DNA of 64,000 nucleotides, taken from the NCBI GenBank assembly GCA_000310025.1, contig FN649751.1:4036901-4100900 (forward strand), read 5' to 3'. A program made the position numbers and the translations under genes. The stretch is from Ectocarpus siliculosus. Its lineage: Eukaryota; Sar; Phaeophyceae; Ectocarpales; Ectocarpaceae. The notes beneath the pieces are model-generated. The model had not been told where the DNA came from, did no database searches, and saw only the letters and a list, made by a program, of their open reading frames with translations. Shown in pieces: positions 48,236 through 61,246 of the stretch; position 1 is the stretch's first letter; every line of letters begins with the position of its first letter.

Positions 48236-51200
48236 ATGTCGTCCAGCGATGCAGCGGTCGAAGCAGTGGTGGAGAAGCAGCTGGGCGCCGTGAAGGAGCT
48301 CGACGAAGACATCTTCGTCTACATCCTTGGCATCGTCAAGGATGTAGACGCGCACGGCTGTGATCCGGAGACGCTAGCGGAGACGGTGAGGGCGAGAGCG
48401 ACAGAGAGAGAGAGAAGAGACATAGACTCTAAGAGACAGAGGGAAATGCGCGGTGGTGGGTAGGGATCGATTGGGGTCCAGTGTGCTGCAGGTATCGGTA
48501 CGTTGCATCGTGTGTTTGGTGTGATGCTGTGCTGTCGTCTGACACTGATGGGTTCTCCCAATAAGAACTTTCCTGTGCGGCCCTGCTGTGCCTATATGCG
48601 CGAGTTGTACAAGCTAACACACGTGGAGCGCAGCAGCTACCACGTGTGCACAGTAGTCTACCCTGGTGCGTATAGTGTTTGTCGGCATCTTACCAAGAGG
48701 AGTGCCTTTGCGTTTCCAGCAGAAAACGTTATGGCGGTGACGGACACCTGAATGAGTTGTACTGGAAGCACAATATGCACAATTCGATGCAGGTGCACAC
48801 GTGACACACAAGTTGACGTTCCGTGGGCGTGGGTGCCCTCTACCAACGAGAGCGAACACCGAAGCTATGTACATCCTCTGCTCTGTTTCGTCAGCGTGGG
48901 AGTCAGTCAGTATCCGTTGCCTTGCAGCTGTGCCAGTTCCGCTACATATCAGAGGCAGCAGAGAAACCACGTTTCGGGTGCCAATGCGGGATATTTACGA
49001 CGTGCGTCGGGTTTGTTCTTCCATATCGTGAGAGCACGAGAGCAGTACAGCAGTAGTTGTACTGCTGTAGTTCTTCGCCTTGGCCCGGCCCCATCGTTCC
49101 GCGGTCCACAGCAGAACTGTTAACGAAGCACCGAGATGCTTCATGTCTCACCGAAAAACGCAATTCACTATTTCAGCCCTCAACAAATTGGGGGCGGGCG
49201 GCAACTTGTACGCGCGCAGCAACGGCACCTGCACGCTATTTGTTCGTTGGGTGGTATGATGTCCACGATCCTACGATACATACGCATACACGAAAGAAGA
49301 GCCTATTTATCGGGACATTAGCATACCCGTGAGGAACACCACCACGGTCCACCCTCTACGCTTGGCGTAGATGCCGCGACACATGGTTTGGGTGCAGTGC
49401 TGTTGCCACATCGTCCCCAGGCGCAACTATCGCCAAGGCATCCTGACCTGTCGTCATTGGTTGCTACAGTACCGTGTTTTACTGCTGTAACTTTTCAAGC
49501 ACCCATCCTACAACCACACACCGCCTTGGCCAGCACTCGCACACTTGTTCCTCCGTTGCATGGCCGGTGTCCTTCCCCGTTGGAACCAACCCCTGTGCTA
49601 CCCCCTTCCGCCGGGTTCTCTTCTGTCTCCCCGCGCCACCCGCCGCCGCCACCTACAGGTTGGCCAGTTTCTCCTGAGCTCCGGATTCTGCGACACCGAT
49701 GAGGAGTCAGAGGAGAAGTGCCAAGCGTTGGCCAAGAGCCTCCAGCAGGTGACCAACCTGGATGTTGAAGTTTTTTTTTTTTTTTTACTCGTTCGCCGTT
49801 CACAATCGGCCGTGCAGATGCAATAATACAGACAGCGCCTGAAGGAACAGGTAATGCCTTTGAGAGGCAAGGCATCGACGGCATTCTGTGGAAGGGAGGG
49901 GTCTATTGACGACGTATTGTGGTTGGATATTTCGTACAGCTGTGGTATGCACGTGTGATCGGAAGCCCTCGCGCCCGGGGATTGGTCCTAGCGACGCTCC
50001 TCGATGGCAGTACACCATTCTATGCGGTACGGATCACTTGTTGCTCTTGCTTGCTGGTACCAGCACTCCTAGCTGGCCGGGTGTGCCTCACAGCTACATA
50101 AGAGCACTCCTTGGCTTTCTGCCTCCCGATCACCGTGACGGCCGAAATCGGCGAAGCTCTCACCTCACACATGGTACCCTTGACTTCGGCCGCTATCCGG
50201 GGGGGAGGGAGGATGGGGGGTACGCAGGTTCGGTCTGTAGTCACCCGCGAGAGTGAGACGGCAGTTTTTTAATATTTCGGCCCCCTGCTACATTGTAAGC
50301 CATGGTTATCATGCAATGCATGCGTGGGGTCACAAAACCTCGTCCCGAAATTGGGGGGCAGAAGAAACGCAGATTCGGCCATATACACAGGAATGGCCTT
50401 GCTAGGTTTTCGCAGTGGTACCTTCACACTCAAGTTCCAATATTGAATCGCCACAACTCAGGACTTTTGTCGACGTCTGAGAGGAGTTCTGAACCACGTA
50501 CGGTGTCTACCTTTGACTTTTTTTTCTAGGCTTGCGCTGTGATTTCTTCGAATCACGAGTTTCCTTGCTAGCGCCGTGCTCTTCCCTCGAAAGCATGAGA
50601 GATCCTCGCTGATGCTTCCATCCTTCCGCCAGCTACATGGCTCGTTGCAGCTGCTGCTGCTGCTGCTGCTGCTTACACGCCCTCCCTCAAAACAACGCGG
50701 CGTTTCTGTGGAAACCACGCAGGCGCTGGGCATGGAAGGCGCTAGCACGACACACAAGGAGGAGGATGACGGGCACGCCCCTCGCCTGCTGGACGCCCCG
50801 GTCAAGATTCAGGACCAGGAGGGCAACGACCAAGAAGGGCTGGACTTCATGTGGGGCACCGACAAGGTGTGAATGCCTACAGGGAAGGGGGGGGGGCACC
50901 GCAGACCGCACGAAGCACACGGGTACAGTAGAGCGTGGCGGGCGGTGGCACCACCCTTTTCCCGCCGCATGGTGGCAGCAGCAGCACGTGCAGGTCTTTC
51001 TAGGAGAAGAACCTGAGGGAAGGATACAAGGCTGTATTTGTAGCTGAATCCCCAAGCAGGCCATCTGAAAACGGGCCCGAAGCTTACCGAGTAAGTCAAC
51101 ATACAGAGGGAGGAACCGAATCAACGTCAACCCGAAACGAAACGAAGCGAACCCTTGCCGACATCTGTTTCCCCGTGTTTGTCACGCGTACCCTTGGCCG

Positions 51201-54200
51201 TGGGTGTGGGTGTGGGCAGGTTCGGGATAAGTTTAACCAGCAGATGGACTGGGACAAGCACTTGAGCAAGAAGGATCTGAGGAGAGCGGAACGGGAACAG
51301 CTCGCGTTCTTGAAGGTACGCTTGGCGGGAGAAGTGCTTGAGAGGGAAATAGGAAGAGGTTGAAAGGGGGGGGTGGGGTGAGGGACAGGGAGGGCAGCTC
51401 TCGCGGTCAAGAATCCGATGAAAGTCACTCTACTGGTGATGTTCACGCGTTGCCCCTCTCGAGAGGTAGACGAAATCTGTTCTCCTGAGGTATTGGCCCA
51501 ACACTCATAAAAGGTAGGGAAGTCAGCTGGTGCCCCGGCATGTATTCACGTTCGAGTGTTGGTGCCGATCGCTACGTCGCCTTCCCTGGCTTTTGCGGGC
51601 ATTTGGGCGGCAACCACACGAGCATCCGTGGGAGAGATGTGAAAAAACTGCTGCGCACCAGGGCATGCAAATATTTTCTCGGGCAGGTATGAACTGTTTG
51701 GCACGTCCTCCAACCCTCGCCCCTACGGTGTGGGTGTTCTTGGTATGCTTGCGGACGGTACCCGTAATCTGTAACGAGTGCAGGAGATCGAGCTGCTGAC
51801 GGGAACAGAAGCAGACGACGGCGAGGAGGACATCAGCATGATGGTTCTCCCGGACTACAGCAGCGGCAACAACGAGAAGGACATACACGTCAAGAACTTC
51901 AACATCAACGTCGGCGGGCTTGAGCTGCTGGACTGTGCCGACCTCAAGCTGGCGTACGGGAGGAAGGTGTGGTGTGGACGCCAGGGGGCGGGCGAGGGGG
52001 GGGGTGCGGGCGTGCTGATATGTTTCTTGTGTTTTTGTGTTCGTGCTTTTTTACCGAGTTGTGTCCGGCTGACCTCAACCGGTGTACTTGCCTTTTCGCT
52101 TGGTGTATACGCGCGGAGGTTGCGTGCTGTGGTTGGGGCTCGGGGCACACCTGTCGACTTACCTCGCTCTCCTTGTTCCCGTTCTTCCAGGGGATGGCAT
52201 CGAGGTCATGTCCAGCTTGTGTCTTCAGAAACCGTGCTTCTGAAGCATTTTTTGGGACCTAACCTGCTTTCTTCTAGTGCGCGACCAGCTGCTCCGGTGT
52301 TGGTGGCAATTGTCCATCAGAACGTTGCCTGACTGTATCGGTTTTTGATTCCCTCGGGGTGCGCCAACTCCTCCCCCAACCACAGAAAAAATACTAGCCA
52401 CCGTTGTTGTCTGTGTGCCCTTCTCTTCTCGCTTGCTGTCCTCCCTCTTCTCTGATTTGAGTGGCTCTAACCCCGACCACCGCTACTGCTGCGCTGCTCT
52501 TTTCTCTTTGCTTTTTCTCCCTCTCTTGTCCGGTTGGGGGCGGCTCGAACCGACCGGTGCCGCTGCCCCGTTTCTTTGCAGTACGGCCTGATCGGGCGAA
52601 ACGGTGTGGGTAAGACGACGCTGCTGCGGCACATGGCGGCCTACGACATCGAGGGGTTCCCGCGCCACCACCGAGTTATGCACGTCCGGCAGGAAATCAA
52701 ACCCAGCGAAAAGACCGTCATTCAGGCGAGCAGGGGTGATTTGGGTGTGGAGTAAAACCCTATTTGGCAGGGAACAGGGGGGAATGGGGACAAGGCCGGG
52801 GGGCTGTTGGAATACAGAAGCGTATGCGCGAAGGGTTGACAATGGTTCATGTCTGAGGGATCGCCAGCGGTGGTAATGTTGGCGGTGATAGTGATTTTTT
52901 TGTTGTCGTTGTTGTTGTCGTCGTACAATACTGACTGACTGCTGTGTGCCTTCCTCTCGTTTATTCCGGAAAAATGCCTCATTCCTCAACCCTTGCGGCG
53001 GTCCTCAGCAGCGGTGGTTGGGCTACGCACACGAGATGACCTCCGTACGTTGCGTGCAGTAGTTAGCACTGCTGCTGTTGTTGTGTTCGCACATAAAACT
53101 TGTGCCGGCCTTCCACGAGCCGTGACATGCTATTTAATAATCTTTCCAAATGGTCGTTGTTGTTGTTGATGTTGCGACTGCTGCAGGTGGTGGTGGATAG
53201 CGACGTCGAGCGTCTGATGCTGATGAAGCAAGAGAAGGAGATCTTGGACCGACAGGCGCGAAGAGCGGGGGGGGGGAAGGTGCGTGTTCGGAAACAAACG
53301 GAGTGGGGGGGAAATATTATAGTTGTGCAGCAGTAGGAAGGGTGAAGAGCGAGGACACGCTTCGGAGCTGGCATCACTCCCGTCAAGGAGGCGTGTTGAA
53401 CAAACTGTTCACAACTATTGGCGTGTGATACACAGATTGCGGCCATATTATAGCGGTGCGTTTATGACTGTATACAGATTTGTCAGTTTTCTTTTTGGTT
53501 CGTTGAGGTTGGCTGGGCTGTTTGAGTCAAGAATACGTCAACTGTGTGAGCTGTTGAGCTTGGGAAACGTCACAACATAGCCGGCAGCCAGCTCGAGGTT
53601 TGCCCTGCCTGCCTGCTTGATTTTCATCTTGCATCACACCCCTTGATTACACTGCTGCTGTGCTCTCATGAGCCCACTCCGGAGGGAATCCTTGTATGCA
53701 AATGTTAAAAATCGTTTTTGAGGCCTCATGCTTTCCACAGACAACATGCGAGGTACAACAAAACGTAGCAACAGTGAGGCGCACTCAATCGGTCGGATAT
53801 TGTTGGCGGCGTAAATGAGATGATTAAAATCGCGTCCTCAGTAGAGATAAAATCACGTCACCACGTTCCCTCCAGGTAAATCTGTTTTGGGGTGGGACTC
53901 AAAGGTGCCACTGCTGTAGTAGCGTGTATGCCCGTAACGAGTTTTATCTGCCTTTTCATGGGCATTGGCTTTGCTTCGGGTCACACGGGGGGGGGGGGCG
54001 TCAGTGACCCACTTTTACGGCGAGACGTTTTGTCCCTTCTATTGTAATACCTCAACGTTTGGTTGTGCACGACGGTCCCCCCTTGAAATCGCAGGAGGAG
54101 GAGGAGGGAAAAACAACACCGTCTGACGACCATGACGCTGCGGGAGTGGCGGCGGACGAGGCGAAACTGTCGGATATCTACGGGCGCCTGGGACAGATCG

Positions 54201-57200
54201 GCGCGGCTTCGGCGGAGGCCCGAGCAGCCACCATCCTGTCCGGGTTGGGGTTCTCGACGGAGGTCCAGGTGAGAAAAAAGACGGGACGAGAAGCGGGCAT
54301 CGACGACCATTGCAGGACGAGAAGAGCGGGGTGGGACTGCTTGTATATTGTGGTTTGGGTGAGGGGGGCCAGTCAGCGGTGGGGAGGTGGGGTTGTCTGT
54401 TTGCTCATTTTTTGCTGCTCGTGTCGTGTGCGTGTGACGGGTTGTTTTGTGTTTTTCGCCTGACGTGCCGCCACCGAACCATGACATGCGCCCCCCTCCC
54501 CCCCACCCCTCCCCTCCCCCCTNNNNNNNNNNNNNNNNNNNNNNNNNNNNNNNNNNNNNNNNNNNNNNNNNNNNNNNNNNNNNNNNNNNNNNNNNNNNNN
54601 NNNNNNNNNNNNNNNNNNNNNNTGGCAAAAATCCCTCAAGGGGAGAGGAAGAAGGCACCGGGGGGAGGAAGATATGGGGGGGGGGGGGGAGCTTGCACAG
54701 CCGGCCGTTGACCTTCCTTCCTTCCTACACTACTGCACGTTGGACAGAACTGCCGAGAAATGTGACAAGATGTGGTACCCGCATGCAAGGGTTTCCGTAA
54801 GTAGTTTTTGTTTTGTTGTGTTTTCGTGGCAAGTATCTTATCTTCGGTATTTTCTTTCGATTTGACACGGCCTCCTTTCCGACGAAGCCTCCTCCTGTTC
54901 CTCTCACTCCTTCACCGCCTTCTCCACCCCCTCTTCTGGTCGATCACCCTGCTTTCCCGTTGACCTTTGTTCTGTGTTTTCAACAGACTTACCCGAAGAC
55001 GCTGCTCCTGGTTTCGCACGACCGACAGTTCTTGAATGAGGTGCGTTATCGTCGTCGCTTGAATAGCGACTGGCCCGTATTTGCAGCGATATTTTTTTGC
55101 TTCGTAACCTGCTGAGTTTTGCGAGCGATGTGTACAGCTGCTGGTGCTGGCATTCGCATGCTTTTTCTACCGCTCCCGTCATTGCTTTGACTAGGATGTG
55201 GCTCCTTAACGTGGACACGTGATCGAAACTGGAGTTGCGGTTGCTGCGGTTGCCTTTAGTTTTGGTCGTTGTTGTCGAGAATGACGAGCGAAATGACTTA
55301 GGGTAGGGTGAGGGTTATTAGTTTTATGACGAGGGAGGTAGCACCCACAACAAACAATCTCCACTGTCTGTACTTCGCCCCCCTGCTTCCATTGCTCCGC
55401 TTGCTTGCTCGGAGTATTTTCTTCGTGGTCACCCCTTCCCCTGACACATGGCCGCGCCTCACCACGCCCCACTCGTCTCTTCAACACCCTTCCACCCATC
55501 CATGTACACACGCGCGCCCAGGTGTCGACCGACATCATCCACTTCCTGTCGAAGAAGTTGCACTACTACAAGGGCGACTACGACACCTTCGTGAACGTCA
55601 GGACCGAGCTGGCCAAGAACCAGCGGCGGGCGTACGAGGCCTCGGCGGCGAAGAAGGCTCACATGCAGGAGTTCATCGACAAGTTCCGCTCCAACGCCAA
55701 GCGGGCCAGCCTCGTGCAGAGCCGCATCAAGGTGCGGTTTGCGGTACCCGAAAAATTGGGATGGCTTGGTTCTCTGGTACGGTGTGCACACACAACATGG
55801 TAGCATGAGGTCTTGTAACTTGTTTTGTGTGGGCATCTGTAGGGTGTGTTCATGGGTAGCCCCGTGAGGGTAGGTGTGCGGCATGGTGTGCCGAGCCCTC
55901 AACGGCTAATCGGAAGGGCCAGTCTCTTGGAGAAGCGGCCGCACGCTGTTTTACATACGCCACGGATTTAAGGCTTTGGTTGGGACTGCTGTACCTGTCG
56001 TGGTGTTGGTTAGGCGGGTTGGGGGGGACACGAACGCCACCGACTGGGTCTCAAGAGGTCAAAGCTCCAACACGCTCGGCCAGCGCACTTATTCCGGAGC
56101 CGCGTCAATTGCCCGTGGTACGGTATTACACGACGGGTCACCAGTTCTGGCAAAGTTGGATGAAAGAGGCGTGGTCTATGGATGGGCGGCGAAGGCAAGG
56201 TGTGGAGTGGAAATAGCATCAAGCTGCATGGACACGAGGCGCTCGGTGACATAAATTACGATCTCTGGGAGCAAAGGCGGTCGAGAAGGCAGGGAGCGGA
56301 TCAACTGGTCTCTGTGCGCATGTCTCTTTGTTTGTTCAGTTGCTGGTGTGTGGGCCGCACAGCATAGTAAATAGTTGGCAGGCTACGCTCGGATCCACAC
56401 GCTCTCGTCCCATCCCCTCCGTATTGTCTGCTCTCCTCCAGGCGTTGGAAAAGATGGAGGACGTTGAGGATGTTGAGGACGAAGCGAAGGTCACGATACA
56501 CTTGCCAGAGCCTGGACCCATCGGGCGACCGATCGTGCAGGTGAATGCGGATCGTTGATAGTATTTCGGCACTACGGCATGGTGGTATTGTATGATTGCA
56601 CCGATCGTTTTTCGGAAGAGCAGCGTGAGGTCCGCTCTATTTCGTGAATAGTACTCCTAGTAGTGTTTACCTTTTCATGTTTTTTTTTTATTTTGCATAT
56701 GCCCAGGTTTTTAGCGTACATAGAACCAATCTTCCTTGCCTGTTTCCCTGATTTTTCGCCTCACCTCCGCCTCCCCCCCCCAACCTCTCTCGCGCGTGCC
56801 CTTGATTCCGAAACAAAAATACTATCGAAACGGAAGATCGAGGGCGTAACGTTCGGGTACGACGCGGGCAACCCCCTCTTCTCCAACGTCCACTTCGGAG
56901 TGGACCTCGACTCTCGCGTCGGGATCGTGGGGCCTAACGGAGCGGGTAAGTCCACCCTCCTCAACCTCATCTTGGACAAGTTGAGGCCCCTGTCGGGGGA
57001 GGTGCGGCGGAACCCCAACCTGAGGATAGCCCACTTCACCCAGCACGCCGCGGAGCAGTTCGACTACCGGCTCAACAGCGTGGACAACATGATCAAGCTG
57101 TTTCCGGGTGTTCAGGAGCAGGTGGGTTGTTTGGGGTGTTGGCGTCTGTCGATGGAGAGGCGGTGGAGGGAGGCGGGGTAAGGGGAATAATTTCAGCTGC

Positions 57201-58191
57201 TGCCGCGGTGCTGATCCCCCTTGGGTTTGATTGTGGGAGGCTACTTAGTGATGTGTTTATTTATTGCATGGCTGACACGTACGTGGTACGGAAGCGTGGG
57301 GCCACGAACGGGTGGACGGGAGGAAGGGGGGAGGTAGAGGTAGCGCAAGGAAGAGACGAAGCTTTGGTCGCTCCCGTGGTGCAGTTACACGTACTCGAAG
57401 ACGCACGCGAAGAGGCACGGTACGTAGTTCAGCGTGGTGGTTGGGTGTGTTACCATGTCAACTTGTCTCCGCAGGACCCCAAACCAATCTGGAGCTCCTT
57501 CAGAAACAGCTCTCATTTCCCCGTTTCCGTTCCAGATGTGACATTTATCTTTCTGTATCTTGCGCTCGGTGTCGCGCATCGTGCACACTGTTCCAGGAAA
57601 TGCGAAAGTTCTTGGGGCGCTTCGACATCTCGGGGCCTCTGGCGTTGCGGCCCCTCAAGTTCCTCTCGGGGGGGCAAAAGTCCCGCGTTGCGTTCGCGAA
57701 GCTGGCGTGGTCGAAGCCCCACGTGGTGATCATGGATGAGCCTACGAACCACCTCGACCTGGAGACGATCGAGGCGCTCATCCTGGCATTACAGGTGTGC
57801 ATGCGTGTGACTGCAGTCAAATGCTGTCGTTCAGCGGTACGAGTGGTCAACATGTGGCGGTGACGACGATTGTATTGCTCTTTGAATTTTTATTTCTCTC
57901 CATGTGAACTGCAAAAACTCCTAAACAGATTTAATTAGAATGTGAAAGTAGACTCTTGGGGCTGCTGTGGTGTTCCCAATAATTTACAGAGCCCGCCATG
58001 CTTTCCCCCCGATACCGCAGGCGTTCAAGGGAGGGGTAATGATCGTGTCGCACGACCAGCACTTCATCAACAAGGTCTGCTCCGAGCTGTGGGTCGTGGG
58101 GAGCGGCGAGGTGGCCAAGTACCCGGGCGAGTTCGACGATTACAAGAACGAGCAGATCGCCAAAAGGAAGGCCGCCGGGGCTAGCTTATAA
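48236..58191 (+). CDS. ABC-F ATPase, GCN20/ABCF3-like (one exon lost in a scaffold gap)
   Basis: ABCF3/GCN20 proteins are soluble twin-ATPase translation factors that work with GCN1 on ribosomes. Fourteen exons are readable: 48236-48385, 49659-49748, 50723-50866, 51220-51315, 51784-51966, 52582-52725, 53187-53279, 54095-54268, 54987-55040, 55522-55731, 56442-56540, 56837-57121, 57597-57794 and 58021-58191 (696 residues; about 740 expected with the missing exon). The N-terminal helical region is followed by NBD1 with GRNGVGKTT, its H-loop LLLVSHDRQFLNE, and a charged linker. NBD2 has VGPNGAGKSTLL, FLSGGQKSRVAFAKL, VVIMDEPTNHLDLETIEAL and MIVSHDQHFI. The NBD1 signature and Walker B are absent and must lie in or beside the gap at 54523-54622. 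Intron 6 has a GC donor (CAG|GCGAGC). The exon starting at 56837 has a weak polypyrimidine tract. No membrane segment. Confidence 0.94.
54523..54622. other. Scaffold gap (100 N) hiding an ABCF exon
   Basis: Exactly 100 N with C-rich and G-rich flanks. Exon 8 of ABCF ends TEVQ before it and the next readable exon starts TYPKTLLLVSHD after it. The intervening ABC signature (LSGGW type) and Walker B/DEPTN block of NBD1, about 45 residues, is not found in 54269-54986. Confidence 0.97.
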
Positions 58192-59198
58192 TCTTGCAAA
58201 GAGTGAAGAAGCCACAGCGGTAGGGAAGATTTTGCCGGGAGCACAGCTGGCCGGTCGCGGTTTGTGTATGTGTGCTACTCAGCGCGAGAAGCTGGCGTGG
58301 GGGGAACAGCCGGCAGGCTCGGGTATCTTGCAAAGGAGCCGTCCCTTTCGAGCGAGCGGCGGCAAACGTTTTGGTGACGAAGAGGTTACTGAACCATACT
58401 TTACAACTTGGACCAGCCGGGATGTCACACATTATTCCATCGGTGTCAGAGTTTCGACCCTAAAAAACTGGTGTTCGGTAAATGAACCCCACTATGACGT
58501 TCATCTGCTGTACGCGACGAAGGAAACCCGAAGGGTCTCTTTTCAGGAATTTGAATCATCTGTCCTCCAACAACGGCGTAGCAGATCGCCATTCGAGAGA
58601 GATGTTGGTCTGAGAGATGCTGGCAACCAGCCGCAGCCGGACGAGGTAGCGGGCATTGGCCCAACGTGCGGAGGCGCATTCATCATGGTAAATTGTTGTA
58701 CACGGACCAAACTAGAACGATCGATCTTTTCCACTATCTCGAGACAAGCAACTGGTTGCACACACTTGAGATAATACAAAAAAAAAGGAGTTTTCGATTG
58801 TTTCGCGAATTGAATCGGCTACCAGCACACAACCGCGCTTTGAGGGGAACAGCAGCAGTCCAAGGACTTCGTTTGCCAAGCGGGGTACCGCTGTGCGACC
58901 ACGACACGGCAGCGCATAGCTGTGCGCGTGAGAGCTCGACACGAAACAACCAAAAACAATCGACCTAGGTCGGAGAATGGGTATCTTCTCCAATACATGC
59001 ACACACGTGCTTTACAATTAATCGATGTCTGCATATGGATCTATCGTGACACGGCTTACTCTGTACTCCAACCAACTTCCCTCTTTCGTGCAGTCTGCAA
59101 ACGTTCTCATTCTATCTATGTAGCAAACCGCTACCGTTGCATGGTGCACACAAACAACCAACTCAGTAATAACAAAGGTCAATCTCATCACCCTGTTT
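58192..59198. other. Spacer between convergent ABCF and SNARE genes
   Basis: About 1 kb with the 3' UTRs of both genes. No coding or RNA feature recognised. Confidence 0.5.
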
Positions 59199-60008
59199 CT
59201 ATTTTACCCCAAACCGTCGCTTGATCTGTTTCGCCTGGAACGCCGTTTCCTGCCGAAGCGGCTCCACACGCTCCCCCAGCACCTCAATCCCCTCGTTCTG
59301 TTGCTTCAGCTCCGCACCGATTTCCTTGGCCTGTACAGTCAGGCCGTCCAACAAGCTATCGAGCGTGTCCAGCTGGGTCTCGAATCCTTCGGGAACGTTC
59401 TCGGGAAGCTTCGACGCCGCCTTGGTTCCTATTTCTTCCGCGCGTGCCGCGCCTGCCTTTTTCCGCGGGGAGCCGAATTTCAAGCGCCCTCCTTTCTTAG
59501 GGCTAGGGGTGGAAGAAGTGCTGCCACCGTGGGCAGGAGCTCCTCCTGGTGGTGTCGATTGTCTGAAGTCGTCCTTGAACACCGGGGAAATGTCCCCGCC
59601 GGTGATTCCGCCGCCGCCTGCCTGCTGTGCCGGGGGCTTCTTTCGGCGAAACGGCGCTGTAAGGGCCCCGCGCCACGTGAGGCCGTACTTGAGGTTGTGC
59701 CCTGTTCGCTTTAAGGTGCCGTCTATGGCTCTCGCTTCGGCGTCGATCTCGCCCATCTGCTCCCGCTGTTCCTTGAGGGTTACTTGCGTCCGTGCTCCCA
59801 CGCTCGCGGTTGCTTCAGCCGCCGCTATTGCTCGGTCCAACGAAGCTGTGGTCCCCGCCTGCAGCTCGGCGATTTCCGCCTTCATCGAGGCAACATCGCG
59901 AGGTGATGAATCATCACCGCCTCTGGAAGCGGCATTGGGCTGTTTGTCCACCGGCCAAAGCCTGTCCGAGTCCGAAGATGGGGTGTGCCGCCGAGGGCCC
60001 GATGCCAT
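59199..60008 (-). CDS. Qbc-SNARE, SNAP-25/SNAP-29-like
   Basis: SNAP-25-type proteins supply two helices to the four-helix SNARE bundle that fuses vesicles with target membranes and are later separated by NSF, also encoded here. One uninterrupted frame of 269 residues from MASGPRRHTP. The first SNARE heptad region spans LQAGTTASLDRAIAAAEATA to TLKEQREQMGEIDAEARAID, with the 0-layer Gln in KEQREQ. After a Pro/Gly/Ser/Lys-rich linker, the second runs GFETQLDTLDSLLDGLTVQA to ELKQQNEGIEVLGERVEPLR, again with a Gln at the 0-layer. It ends KQIKRRFGVK with no membrane anchor, as in SNAP-29 and plant SNAP33. The linker lacks a cysteine cluster for palmitoylation. The frame is open upstream to an ATG at 60128, which would add 40 residues including SCCK. 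It is the only intronless gene among intron-rich neighbours. Confidence 0.85.
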   Translation of the reverse strand: MASGPRRHTPSSDSDRLWPVDKQPNAASRGGDDSSPRDVASMKAEIAELQAGTTASLDRAIAAAEATASVGARTQVTLKEQREQMGEIDAEARAIDGTLKRTGHNLKYGLTWRGALTAPFRRKKPPAQQAGGGGITGGDISPVFKDDFRQSTPPGGAPAHGGSTSSTPSPKKGGRLKFGSPRKKAGAARAEEIGTKAASKLPENVPEGFETQLDTLDSLLDGLTVQAKEIGAELKQQNEGIEVLGERVEPLRQETAFQAKQIKRRFGVK

Positions 60009-60128
60009 CTTGCAGCAGCTCGGTGCTCGGTGCGTTGAGGTGTGGTTGGCGCGAAAAGTGCGTGCCGGCTGACCGCTGAGTGCTTGAAGTACGGTGCCGT
60101 GATCGGTTGGCGTGGGAGTTTGTGCCAA

Positions 60129-61083
60129 TTTTCTGTACCTCAGTGCAGCAGAGCTTCAATATGCTCCAGCTTGGCGAGGGATCGGTCACGGCAGCAGTGT
60201 CTGCGTACGGGGGAGAGCACCGTGCGGGGAAAACGGCAAAATGCGAAAATGCGGAGCAAAAGGAGAACCTTTTTTTGTGGTTCCCTCTTGTTATCTTCTG
60301 GATGGAATATTTAAGGAATAATAAAATATTGTATGGATTACGGATTCTGTCGATTCGGTACGCGTTGGTGTGGGAAGAGTGAAAGCAGCCAGCCAACAGT
60401 CGGTTACCTGTTCCTGTCCCTTTTCATTTGATTGCATACGCTATTATGGTAGCCTATAGTCTACAGCCATCACGGTGTTGTCGGGCGGGCATGCGCGGGT
60501 TGTTGTATTGTTTTGTGTTCACTACAGCAACTCTGGTGGACCCTCTACTCCGTAATTTGTTTGAAGGTCGAACCGTCCCAATCGTGTCCTGGTTTACCGT
60601 TTGCTGGTTTACCGGTTTGTTTCGGGTTGAAGTGGTTGTCGGTGTGGACGTGCGCTCTGAGCAGTGGTCGGTTGCGCACTTGTTTGCGTTTGTTTCGGTG
60701 TGATACGAGGGACTCACTCGTACTCGCCATTGGTTGGGAGATTGTATATACCCTTCCTTTATGATGTCCACATCGGAAACTACTTACTACTGTGTACAGA
60801 ACGCGCCACCTTAGCAGAGCCTCAAACAATCCAAAATCTAAGAACTTGGCCATAAGAACATATGCTCAGTTCCGACGTTGTATTATGAACAATTACCCGC
60901 CCGGTGTACCAATGCGCATAGAGATAAGAACGGAGCCCCAAAACGCGGCGGCTGCAAGATAAGAACTCAGGAGGCTGGGGGTGACCCAAACAACAGCAGT
61001 TAGTTTCTGATTCGAGGCGGGGGGGGGGAGAGAGAGAGGACCTCGTGATGAATTCTTGTACGCGCGGAGGGGGAGAGCGTACT
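60129..61083. other. Spacer without recognised genes
   Basis: Upstream region of the SNARE gene. Includes short AT-rich tracts near 60300-60340, which could hold its promoter. No open frame with protein character. Confidence 0.45.
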
Positions 61084-61150
61084 CTCTCTCTCATGTTCGC
61101 ATGCCTTAGCGGTAGGACAATTGACCAACGTCTTCGAGAGGACGCATCCA
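61084..61150 (-). repeat. tRNA-like/SINE-like fragment, second copy
   Basis: On the minus strand the text GTTGGTCAATTGTCCTACCG then CTAAGGCATGCGAACATGAG matches the element near 15885-15935 on the plus strand. It carries an A-box-like TGGTCAATTG and is followed by GA/CT microsatellite sequence instead of a clear B box. Confidence 0.4.
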
Positions 61151-61246
61151 TGTTCCAATAGGATCACTGATGCCAATCGTTCCTTCCCACTTCGAAGTAC
61201 TTTGTCAAACGAGGCCAAACCATGTTCTCCCTAGCTAGCCGATCTA

